The notes under the pieces were generated by a model, which was given only the letters and a program-made list of their open reading frames with translations, did no database searches and was not told the origin of the DNA. Below, piece after piece: positions 25,393 through 34,378 of a stretch of DNA of 55,594 bases (position 1 is its first letter; each line of letters begins with the position of its first letter). Source of the DNA: Chryseobacterium gleum (lineage in GTDB: Bacteria; Bacteroidota; Bacteroidia; Flavobacteriales; Schleiferiaceae). A program made the translations under genes and the position numbers. The stretch is taken from contig CAMCXO010000019.1 of NCBI GenBank assembly GCA_945883565.1, forward strand, positions 1 through 55,594, written 5' to 3'.

Positions 25393-28300
25393 TTGACCCC
25401 CATCATCCGTTTTAGCTTAGAGCATAAAAAGCTGATACTGTTGTTTACCGCAATTCTGGTGCTTGTGGGAACTTATTCGGCATTTCAGTTGCCTATTGGG
25501 GTAGTTCCCGACATTACCAACAACCAAGTTCAGGTTATCACCACATCACGGAAACTCTCTACGCTCGATGTAGAACGCTATTTAACGCAACCTCTCGAAC
25601 TCGAAATGGCTAATTTACCGGGATTGGTTGAAATGCGTTCGGTGAGCAAGTTTGGATTATCCGTTATCACCTTGGTTTTTAACGATGAAATGGGGCATTA
25701 CTTACCCAGGCAGTTGGTTTCAGAAAAATTAAAATCGGCTCAAGAAAACATTCCTGAGGGGTTTGGCAACCCAAGTATGGGGCCTATTACCACAGGCTTG
25801 GGCGAAATTTACCAATACACACTCGAAACCACGCCTGAATATCAGGGTCAATACAGCCTCAGCGAATTAAGAACTTTGCACGATTGGCAAATTCGCAAGC
25901 AACTTTCAGGAATCCAAGGAGTAGTGGAAGTAAATACCTGGGGTGGTCAACTTAAACAATACGAGCTACAAGTTGATCCGCTTAGATTAAAAGCCCTTAA
26001 TGTTTCCATTCAAGAAATATTTGAAGCGCTTCAAAAAAACAATGCCATTGAAGGGGGTGGCTACATCGAAAAAAACCAACAAGCGTATTTTATTCGTGCC
26101 CAAGGCATCATGCTATCTGCAAACGATATCGCCATCACCCCAATCAGACTTGTTAATGGAATTCCATTGCTGATTCGCGATGTGGGTGAGGTCAAAGATG
26201 GCTATGCCACGCGTTTCGGGGCCATCACGGCCAACGGACAGGGCGAGAAGGTGATGGGGCAAATTATGATGTTAAAAGGCGCCGACTCCAAGCGAGTAAG
26301 CCGGTTGGTTGAAAAGCGCTTACAAGCTTTACAACAAGCTTTGCCCCAAGGGGTGCGTATCAATCCCTTTTTAAAAAGAAGCGATTTGGTTCAACGAACC
26401 ACCCATACCGTAGTCGAAAACCTTATTCTGGGTAGCTTAATTGTCATTTTCGTGGTCGTTCTTCTGTTGGGCAATTGGCGATCGGGCTTTGTTGTGGCCT
26501 CGGTTATTCCGCTTAGTTTATTGTTTGCCATTACCGGAATGTACCTATTTAAAATTGACGCCAACTTGATGAGTTTAGGTGCCATCGACTTTGGAATTAT
26601 CATCGACGGTGCCGTAATAATTGTAGAATATACCAGCGCCCAATTGCTTTTGGGCATGCGTGCTTTTGATCATAAAACACATGGCCTCCAGAAACTAAGA
26701 AATGAGATAAGCCTTAACAGCAGCAGCAAAATGATGAGCTCAGCCTTATTCGGTCAGCTCATCATCCTCATTGTCTTTTTGCCCATTTTAGCACTGCCGG
26801 GTATAGAAGGAAAAATGTTTAAACCTATGGCCATTGTATTTTCTATGGCTCTTTTAGGCGCTATGTTGCTTTGTTTTACCTATGTTCCGGTGGTGAGCAG
26901 TCTCGTGCTTAAACCCGAAAAGCAGTTTCGCTTTTCCCTCAAATTAATGGGTTTTTTAGAAGCCTTGTACCTAAAAACCATCGGCATGGCTTTTAAGCAT
27001 ATACGCCCCATTTTGGCCTCAGCTATCGCGCTTTTAATAACCGGAACCATCCTTTTTTTGCGCCTTGGAGGCGAATTTGTACCCACGCTCGACGAAGGCG
27101 ATTTCGTTATTCAACCTGTCTTAAAAACAGGTACATCGCTTCAACGCACCATCGAAATAACCACCGAAATCGAGAAAATCCTGGGCGCATTTCCGGAAGT
27201 TGAACAAGTTGTGAGTCGAATTGGTGCGGCCGAAATTCCAACCGATCCTATGAGCATGGAGCAAAGCGACATTATCATAAAACTTAAAAGCCCAAGCCAT
27301 TGGCAAACTGCTTCTACTAAAGATGAATTGGCCGATGCTTTTAAACAAGCTTTGGCCATTATTCCCAATGTTGAATTCGAGTTTACCCAGCCCATCGAAA
27401 TGCGTTTCAACGAATTGATTACAGGCACTCGAGGCGATTTGGCCATTAAAATCTTCGGCGAAAACCTCGATACCCTACACCTTCAAGCCTCTAAAGTGGA
27501 AAGAATTCTGAAAAGTATTAAAGGCGCAGCCGATGTTACGGTCGAAAAAACAGAAGGCCTACCGCAAATTGCCATCACGTATAAACGCGATGTTTTGGCC
27601 AAATATGGTCTTTCGGTACAGCAAGTCAACCAATTAATAGAAATGGGATACGGTGGTGCTCCGGCAGGTAAAATATACGAAGGCGAAAAAGCCTTTGATT
27701 TGGTGTTGCGCTACCTTCCAAACATCCGCCAAAATCCTAGTGAATTGTACAACATTTCAATCCCCATCAACCAAACCCACGCTCTTCCACTTAGCCAATT
27801 GGCCAACATTGAGTTTAAACAGGGCCCAGCCCAAATTTCACGAGACAACGGCCAACGCAGGGTGGTAGTAAATGTGAATGTTAGAGGCCGTGATTTGCAA
27901 TCTGTTGTAAATGAAACCCGAACTGTTGTAGAGTCGAGCCTAAAACTGCCTCCAGGCTATACCATAGCTTACGGTGGGCAGTTCGAAAATTTGCAAAATG
28001 CCCAAAACCAACTGATGTGGGCATTGCCATTGGCTTTATTTCTAATTTTCAGTATTTTGTATTTCGCTTTCCGAAACTGGAGCGATGCCTTCTTAATTTT
28101 TAGCGCCATCCCGATGGCCGGATTAGGCGGTATTTTTTTGTTGGTGTTAAGGGGCATGCCCTTTAGCATCTCGGCCGGGGTGGGTTTCATTGCGCTTTTT
28201 GGCATAGCCGTTCTCAATGGATTGGTGCTGATCGAACATCTTAAGCAACTTAAAACCATTAGTAAATCATTTATTGCCGAAGCCGCCATGCAACGTCTCC

Positions 28301-28512
28301 GACCGGTTTTACTCACCGCTTTTTCAGCTGCTTTGGGATTCCTGCCTATGGCCCTTTCACAATCTGCAGGTGCCGAAATACAGCGCCCATTGGCCACGGT
28401 TGTAATTGGCGGATTGGTATCTGCCACTTTTTTAACCCTTGTTTTATTGCCGCTTTTGTATTATGTCCGTGAGCAAAATAGATTGAAAATCAAAACGAAA
28501 AAACCACTTTAA
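25393..28512 (+). CDS. CzcA/CusA-type heavy-metal RND efflux pump
   Basis: The product has 1039 residues, the usual length, with twelve expected membrane helices and two large periplasmic loops. The heavy-metal (HME) signature lies in helix 4: DFGIIIDGAVIIVE, whose Asp399 and Asp404 are proton-relay positions. The N-terminus PIGVVPDITNNQVQVITTS and the second-half LDEGDFVIQPV fit the CzcA group. It exports divalent or monovalent metal cations from the periplasm. The partner adaptor (CusB-like) and outer-membrane channel are missing on both sides, so it either borrows them or acts alone. Start TTG 25393; no ATG fits. Confidence 0.93.
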   Translation: MTPIIRFSLEHKKLILLFTAILVLVGTYSAFQLPIGVVPDITNNQVQVITTSRKLSTLDVERYLTQPLELEMANLPGLVEMRSVSKFGLSVITLVFNDEMGHYLPRQLVSEKLKSAQENIPEGFGNPSMGPITTGLGEIYQYTLETTPEYQGQYSLSELRTLHDWQIRKQLSGIQGVVEVNTWGGQLKQYELQVDPLRLKALNVSIQEIFEALQKNNAIEGGGYIEKNQQAYFIRAQGIMLSANDIAITPIRLVNGIPLLIRDVGEVKDGYATRFGAITANGQGEKVMGQIMMLKGADSKRVSRLVEKRLQALQQALPQGVRINPFLKRSDLVQRTTHTVVENLILGSLIVIFVVVLLLGNWRSGFVVASVIPLSLLFAITGMYLFKIDANLMSLGAIDFGIIIDGAVIIVEYTSAQLLLGMRAFDHKTHGLQKLRNEISLNSSSKMMSSALFGQLIILIVFLPILALPGIEGKMFKPMAIVFSMALLGAMLLCFTYVPVVSSLVLKPEKQFRFSLKLMGFLEALYLKTIGMAFKHIRPILASAIALLITGTILFLRLGGEFVPTLDEGDFVIQPVLKTGTSLQRTIEITTEIEKILGAFPEVEQVVSRIGAAEIPTDPMSMEQSDIIIKLKSPSHWQTASTKDELADAFKQALAIIPNVEFEFTQPIEMRFNELITGTRGDLAIKIFGENLDTLHLQASKVERILKSIKGAADVTVEKTEGLPQIAITYKRDVLAKYGLSVQQVNQLIEMGYGGAPAGKIYEGEKAFDLVLRYLPNIRQNPSELYNISIPINQTHALPLSQLANIEFKQGPAQISRDNGQRRVVVNVNVRGRDLQSVVNETRTVVESSLKLPPGYTIAYGGQFENLQNAQNQLMWALPLALFLIFSILYFAFRNWSDAFLIFSAIPMAGLGGIFLLVLRGMPFSISAGVGFIALFGIAVLNGLVLIEHLKQLKTISKSFIAEAAMQRLRPVLLTAFSAALGFLPMALSQSAGAEIQRPLATVVIGGLVSATFLTLVLLPLLYYVREQNRLKIKTKKPL

Positions 28513-28520
28513 GCCAATTT

Positions 28521-28682
28521 GGGCGCCCCGGCCCGGGCTTTAAAGTCTCGATGGGTTAATTAAAATCTACCTTTCCCGGGCAGGCCGGGCTTTTCGCTGC
28601 AAGTCCTCGCCTTTGGCCATTGTACTGTTTCATTATCGCCATCAACCGGCTGCGGGCTTTTCGCTACAATCCCTGGCGCAAC
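28521..28682 (+). repeat. Composite interspersed repeat, copy A
   Basis: This fills most of the 304-base gap between the RND and A2M genes. It starts with GGGCGCCCC (28521-28529). The first conserved block is CCGGGCTTTTCGCTGCAAG followed by TCCTCGCC (28585-28611), and the second is GGGCTTTTCGCTACAATCCC continuing to 28680. The same blocks in the same order recur at 48396-48593 (inverted) and 55447-55594. Unit ends are not sharply defined. Beyond 28682 the gap is AT-rich, with no other feature I can support. Confidence 0.85.
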
Positions 28683-28816
28683 AATTTGTTAAATATTAAC
28701 TTGACCATGGTTTACATTTAAAAAAAATTATTTTCTTCCCTTCGCGAACCTTTTATCATTTCTTAAAAAAAGCCGAATAATTTCAACGATATTTCGCCAC
28801 CAAACCAGTTCAAATT

Positions 28817-31800
28817 ATGCGAGGCTTTTTTCGTGCTCTGGCCCATTTAATAGTGGTAATTGTTTTAACAATCGCTTGTAAACCAAATAAGAATGAAACT
28901 TTCGATAGCCCTCCTTCTCTTTTTGCTGAGCTCATACACAGCCATACACGAGGTCTTATCTCTACGGGCGATGCCTTGCGTATTCAATTTGCTCAAGCTG
29001 TAACAGAAGCCAAAACAGGACAAGCGGTTTCACTGGAACATTTTAAATTGAATCCGAAGGTTGCAGGCTCTTTGGTTTGGATAGATGACTTTACGCTCGA
29101 ATTTAAACCTGACGAACCGCTCAAATATGCCCAAAAGTATGAGGCTGTTCTCGATATGCAGGCGTTCTTTCCGGTACTTGAAAACGACCTTAAAACCTAC
29201 CGCTTTTCTTTCGAAACTCGTAGTCAAAGTTTTGAATACCAAGCAATGGGCGTTCAATACTTAAACAAGAAAGAAACACAGTCACCGCAATTTCTAATCG
29301 ATTTCACATTTGCCGATCGCCTCAACGAATCGGCTTTAAACCAATTGGTTTCGGCCACTCAAAACAACCAGTCGCTTACTTTAAAATGGTTAAAACGCTC
29401 GGATAAGAATGCCTATCGTTTACAAATTATAGGAGCCAAACGTGCGCAAAACAATCAGACTATTGTGCTTCGGTTTAAACCAGAAGCAATTGGAAGCCAA
29501 TTGAAAATGCCCGATTCCGAATTGTTGGTACCGGCCATGGGGCAGCTTCAGGTTCTTGGCCATTTTGCCCAAACTCAGGGAGAACGATACGTTTCGGTTT
29601 TCTTTTCGGACCCCATTAACAACAAACAAAATTTAGAGGGCTTGGTGCAGCTTCCGCCATTTGTGTCAAATCAGCCTCGTTGTGTGGTGATGGGTTGCGA
29701 ATTAAGGGTTTACATTCCAGCCGAGGCACATGGTACAGCCAAATTGATTGTACAACCGGGTATAGAAAGTCTTAACAAATTGAAGTTAAAGGAGCTTTAT
29801 ACCCAAGACCTCGACTTTAGCGCAGGTAAACCTATGGTTCGGTTTACAGGCGATACCGAGCGCAGCCTATTGCCATCTACCCATGGTATGAAATTGCCAT
29901 TTGAAGCCATAGGGCTCAAAAGCGTAGAAGTGGAAGTGGTTGAAATATTCGAAAATAATCTGGTACAACATCTTCAGGTAAATGATTTTAACGGTCAATA
30001 TCAGCTAAAACGGGTTGGTCGCCCAATTGCCAGACGAACCTTTGATTTGCAAAAAGCCGGAGCTTCTAACCTTCACAAATGGAATGGCTTTAGCCTAGAT
30101 CTCGAAGAGTTGTTTCAACTAAAGCCGGGCCGTTTGTATCAAATCAAACTCAGCTTTGGCCAACGAAATTCTGCTTTTCCTTGTTTAGACCAAAGCGAAT
30201 TCGATGAAGACGAAACTTTAGAACAATCCCTCGATGAGTGGAGTTCGCCTGATGAAAATTCTGAGTGGGATTATTGGGAAGACGGGTATTATCCGGATGA
30301 TTACAATTGGCAAGAACGCGAAAATCCCTGCAGTTCGTCCTATTATTCGGCCGACAAATATGCCAAACGCATGGTAATGGCTACGGATTTGGGGCTTATT
30401 GCCAAACGCGACGAAAGCGGAAATTTTTGGGTTTTTGCTAACGATTTGGTAAGCACCAAACCCATTGCTGGCGCTAGCATCTCACTAATCGATTTTCAGC
30501 AACAAATCTTGGCCGAGGCTAAAACCGATAACGACGGTGCTGCAAAATTTAAAATAGCCCATAAGCCTTTTGTGGTGATGGCCAAATGGAAAGACCGAGC
30601 TTCATTTTTAAAGGTAGATGATGCCTCTTCGCTCAGCCTAAGCCATTTCGATTTAAGTGGTCAAGCTTTAAGCAGCGGCATGAAAGGTTTTATGTATGGC
30701 GAGCGTGGGGTGTGGAGACCAGGCGATACCATTCATATGGCGTTTATGCTCGAACCCGGCGAGCGTCAAATTCCAGGCGAACACCCGGTATTGTTGGAAT
30801 TGCGCGATCCGCAAGGCCAAGTGGTATTTAAAAAACGAACAGCATGGCGCAATCTGCCCATTTTGCGTTTCGATATTCCTACAAAATCTGAAGCCATAAC
30901 GGGCGTTTACAATGCCAAAATCTCGGTAGGTGGAGCACGATTCGAAAAACCCATTCGATTGGAGGCTATTAAACCCAATCGCCTCAAAATGCTACTCACT
31001 TTAAATCAAGAAGTGGTTTATGCCAACCAAAAAAGCCTCAGTGGGCAGTTAGAAGCCCGCTGGTTAACAGGGGCCGAAGCCAATGGCTTAAAAGCCGTTT
31101 ACGAAATGGACCTCAATCCAACCACAACTAAGTTTAAAGGATTTGAACCCTACCTTTTTGACGATGCTTCGCGCGATTTTGAGTCAGAAAAACAAACCAT
31201 ATGGGAATCTCGAATAGGTAAGGGCGGAAAAGCAGATTTCAAAGCCAGCATGCCTGATGTATCAGATGCACCCGGCGCACTTCGGGCACGGTTGTACGGT
31301 CGGGTTTTCGAACCCGGCGGTGATTTTAGCATTAGCCAAACTGAAATAACCTATTACCCATTTCAACATTTTGTCGGTTTATTAATGCCTAAAGGCGACA
31401 AAAGGGGCATGTTGCTCACAGATCAAGATCATGAAATAGAGCTTGTTCGGCTTAACGCTCAGGGTAAACCCATGTCGTCGGGCCAATTAACCGTTGAATT
31501 ATATAAACTCGATTGGCGCTGGTGGTGGGACAGAAGCGCAGGCGACGAAGGCATTCACCTGAGCAGCAATTACAGCCAACTTATGTGGTCTGAAGAGGTA
31601 GAAGTAAATAAATCAGGCAAAGCCACTGCCCGATTAAAAGTAAACTATCCCGAATGGGGAAGATTTTATGTTCGTGTGGTCGACAATGAATCGGGTCACA
31701 GTACCGGAAATGTGGTGTATTTTGATTGGCCTGGTTGGGCTGGAAAAGCCCGAGGCGAATTGGCCGGACTCAACACCCTTGATTTTGGATTCGACAAAGA

Positions 31801-34378
31801 ATCCTACCAAACCAACGAAACCATGCAGTTGAGTGTACCAACTACGCCCAATAACCGGATTTTGGTAAGTCTCGAGTCGGGAAGCCGATTACTTAAAAGC
31901 TTTTGGGTAGAAAGCCAGGGCGATTTAACCAAAATCCCCATCAAAATTGAACCGGAAATGGCACCCAATGTTTATGTTCACTTAAGCCTAATTCAACCCC
32001 ATGCCCAAACTGAAAACGATTTGCCCATGCGGTTGTACGGCGTTCAGTCGGTTAAAGTAGTAGACCCTCTTACTGAAATCAAACCCAAAATAAAGTTGCC
32101 GGCCGAATTAAAACCTCAAACACCTTTCGAGCTTTTGGTAAGCGAAACCAATGGCAAACCCATGACATACACCATCGCCATTGTAGATGAGGGGCTTTTA
32201 GACATTACCGGTTTCAAAACGCCTGATCCGCATGCATATTTTTATGCGCGGGAAGCCTTAGGCGTTCGAACTTGGGATTTGTACAATGAAGTGATAAACG
32301 CCAATGCAGGTGCGTTGAATTCGCTTTTAGCTGTAGGTGGTGATGGCAGCTTAAAACCCCGTGAAGACAATTCGGCCAATAGATTTAAACCTGTGGTTAA
32401 GTTTTTGGGGCCTTTCAATTTAGAAGCCGGAAAATCGAACAAACATAAACTGGTTTTGCCTCCTTATGTAGGCAGTGTGCGAACCATGGTGGTAGGCAGA
32501 AGTGGAAGGGCATATGGAAGTACAGAAACCTCAACGCCTGTTCGTCAACCGTTAATGGTTTTAGCGAGTCTTCCCAGAATTGCTGGTCCTGGAGAAGAGA
32601 TGGCCCTGCCGGTTAATGTATTCGCTTTACAAAACCAATTGGGCAAAGTACAAATTAAAATAAAAACCGATGGCGCATTAAAAGTAAAAGGACAGGACAT
32701 TCAAGAACTGCAAATGCCGAAAAAGGGAGATAGATTGGTGTATTTTCAATTGATGGCTACCAGTTCTGAAGGTGTAGGCAAGGTTAAAATTGAAGCAACT
32801 GCAGGTAAGCAAAGGGCAACTTGGGAGGTAGAAATTCAAATTGCCAACAGAAACCCTTTCAGCCATTCAACCGTAAGCCATTTACTCGAATCTGGTCAAA
32901 AGTGGTCGGTCGAGTATAAACCTTATGGCCTACCGGGTTCACATCAAGCAGTTCTTGAATTGAGCAGTTTGCCACTGCTTAATCTAGAGCAAAGGCTAGA
33001 GTATTTAATGAACTACCCGCATGGTTGTTTGGAGCAAACCACCTCAGCTGCTTTCGCCCAATTGCATTTGCCAAGTCTAGTTGATTTATCTGATGAACAG
33101 TTAACAAGAAATCGCGAGAACATCAAAGCCGGAATAGAACGATTAAGTTTGTTTAGAACTCCATCGGGAGACTTTTCGTACTGGCCCGGCGCCAACCAAA
33201 GCAGTCCTTGGGCCAGCTTGTATGCAGGCCACTTTTTAACAGAAGCAAAAACTTTGGGTTATGAAGTCAATTCTGAAATGCTCGATCAATGGACCAATTT
33301 GCAAACACAATTAGCCAATACCTGGAATCCAAATCTTGGAGCTGAAAACAGTGAGTTGGTTCAGTCTTACAGACTTTACGTTTTGGCCTTGGGTGGGCAA
33401 GCTGCTATCGGCCCCATGAATAGATTGCGCGAAAATCCGGACTTGGGAACCACAGCACTTTACCAATTGGCGGCAGCTTATGCCTTGGCCAAATTACCCG
33501 CCGAAAGCGAAAATCTGTTAAAGCGGGTGGGGTTATCTACTAAAAACCAACAAGCCTATTGGGAATACACATATGGTTCCACTATTCGCGATGAAGCCAT
33601 TGAACTGCATGCGTATTTGATTATGAATAAACAAGAAAAGGCGTTCGAAATTCTTCAAAATATTGCTGGTCAATTGTCTGAAATCGAAAATTGGTACAGC
33701 ACCCAAAGCACGGCCTTTGCCTTATTGGCGGTTTCTCATTATGCTGAACAGTTTAAAATCAACAAACCTTGGCAACTTGAATTGAGCGATGGAGGCCAGG
33801 TGATTAAAACGAATGGCAAAAAACCAAGTATGTTATTGCCTTTGGCCAATCCGGGTAAAGCCCGTAATTTAATGTTTGCCAATACGGGTAAAAATCCGGT
33901 TTATATTCGTTTAACCCGAAGTGGAAAACCCGAAGCTGGTGCCGAAACCTCCGAATCCAGAGGCTTAAGCTTATCAGTGACGTATAAAAACAGTAAGGGA
34001 GAGGCAATAGACGTTGGCGAAATGCAACAAGGAACCGATTTCACCGCGCAACTTAGCATTCAAAATACAGGGACTATAGAACTTAAGAATGTTGCACTCA
34101 CCCAAATTTTTGCCTCTGGTTGGGAGCTTCGAAACGCCAGGCTGGAGGGCGTTGTGACTTCAAACCAATCCAATATCGATTATTTTGATCAACGAGACGA
34201 CCGTATCTTGCGTTATTTCACCCTTCAACCCGGGCAAAAATTAACTTTCGAACAAGCTTTAAATGCGGCTTACATAGGTCGTTTTTACTTGCCCCAGATA
34301 GAAGCCGGCCCTATGTACAATGCCAAAATATACGCCCGACTTAAAGGCCAATGGGTAAACGTGATACCAATCAAATAA
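28817..34378 (+). CDS. Alpha-2-macroglobulin-like lipoprotein with thioester
   Basis: The product has 1853 residues. The N-terminus has a lipobox (VVIVLTIAC, Cys about 21), so it is a lipoprotein, probably on the periplasmic face. MG domains run along most of the length, including FMYGERGVWRPGDT (the MG2 region) and LPPYVGSVRTMVVG. The thioester motif YPHGCLEQT places Cys1404 and Gln1407 correctly, inside the helical domain (about 1380-1650). A highly acidic stretch (about 455-500, rich in Asp, Glu, Tyr) precedes a Cys-containing ENPC. The protein is thought to trap proteases that breach the envelope. It overlaps pbpC by 28 bases, the classic A2M-PBP1C pairing. Confidence 0.94.
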   Translation: MRGFFRALAHLIVVIVLTIACKPNKNETFDSPPSLFAELIHSHTRGLISTGDALRIQFAQAVTEAKTGQAVSLEHFKLNPKVAGSLVWIDDFTLEFKPDEPLKYAQKYEAVLDMQAFFPVLENDLKTYRFSFETRSQSFEYQAMGVQYLNKKETQSPQFLIDFTFADRLNESALNQLVSATQNNQSLTLKWLKRSDKNAYRLQIIGAKRAQNNQTIVLRFKPEAIGSQLKMPDSELLVPAMGQLQVLGHFAQTQGERYVSVFFSDPINNKQNLEGLVQLPPFVSNQPRCVVMGCELRVYIPAEAHGTAKLIVQPGIESLNKLKLKELYTQDLDFSAGKPMVRFTGDTERSLLPSTHGMKLPFEAIGLKSVEVEVVEIFENNLVQHLQVNDFNGQYQLKRVGRPIARRTFDLQKAGASNLHKWNGFSLDLEELFQLKPGRLYQIKLSFGQRNSAFPCLDQSEFDEDETLEQSLDEWSSPDENSEWDYWEDGYYPDDYNWQERENPCSSSYYSADKYAKRMVMATDLGLIAKRDESGNFWVFANDLVSTKPIAGASISLIDFQQQILAEAKTDNDGAAKFKIAHKPFVVMAKWKDRASFLKVDDASSLSLSHFDLSGQALSSGMKGFMYGERGVWRPGDTIHMAFMLEPGERQIPGEHPVLLELRDPQGQVVFKKRTAWRNLPILRFDIPTKSEAITGVYNAKISVGGARFEKPIRLEAIKPNRLKMLLTLNQEVVYANQKSLSGQLEARWLTGAEANGLKAVYEMDLNPTTTKFKGFEPYLFDDASRDFESEKQTIWESRIGKGGKADFKASMPDVSDAPGALRARLYGRVFEPGGDFSISQTEITYYPFQHFVGLLMPKGDKRGMLLTDQDHEIELVRLNAQGKPMSSGQLTVELYKLDWRWWWDRSAGDEGIHLSSNYSQLMWSEEVEVNKSGKATARLKVNYPEWGRFYVRVVDNESGHSTGNVVYFDWPGWAGKARGELAGLNTLDFGFDKESYQTNETMQLSVPTTPNNRILVSLESGSRLLKSFWVESQGDLTKIPIKIEPEMAPNVYVHLSLIQPHAQTENDLPMRLYGVQSVKVVDPLTEIKPKIKLPAELKPQTPFELLVSETNGKPMTYTIAIVDEGLLDITGFKTPDPHAYFYAREALGVRTWDLYNEVINANAGALNSLLAVGGDGSLKPREDNSANRFKPVVKFLGPFNLEAGKSNKHKLVLPPYVGSVRTMVVGRSGRAYGSTETSTPVRQPLMVLASLPRIAGPGEEMALPVNVFALQNQLGKVQIKIKTDGALKVKGQDIQELQMPKKGDRLVYFQLMATSSEGVGKVKIEATAGKQRATWEVEIQIANRNPFSHSTVSHLLESGQKWSVEYKPYGLPGSHQAVLELSSLPLLNLEQRLEYLMNYPHGCLEQTTSAAFAQLHLPSLVDLSDEQLTRNRENIKAGIERLSLFRTPSGDFSYWPGANQSSPWASLYAGHFLTEAKTLGYEVNSEMLDQWTNLQTQLANTWNPNLGAENSELVQSYRLYVLALGGQAAIGPMNRLRENPDLGTTALYQLAAAYALAKLPAESENLLKRVGLSTKNQQAYWEYTYGSTIRDEAIELHAYLIMNKQEKAFEILQNIAGQLSEIENWYSTQSTAFALLAVSHYAEQFKINKPWQLELSDGGQVIKTNGKKPSMLLPLANPGKARNLMFANTGKNPVYIRLTRSGKPEAGAETSESRGLSLSVTYKNSKGEAIDVGEMQQGTDFTAQLSIQNTGTIELKNVALTQIFASGWELRNARLEGVVTSNQSNIDYFDQRDDRILRYFTLQPGQKLTFEQALNAAYIGRFYLPQIEAGPMYNAKIYARLKGQWVNVIPIK

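Noticed and set aside
27969-28427. 152-codon minus-strand frame inside the RND pump gene.
   Set aside because: It is antisense to conserved membrane segments; a shadow frame.
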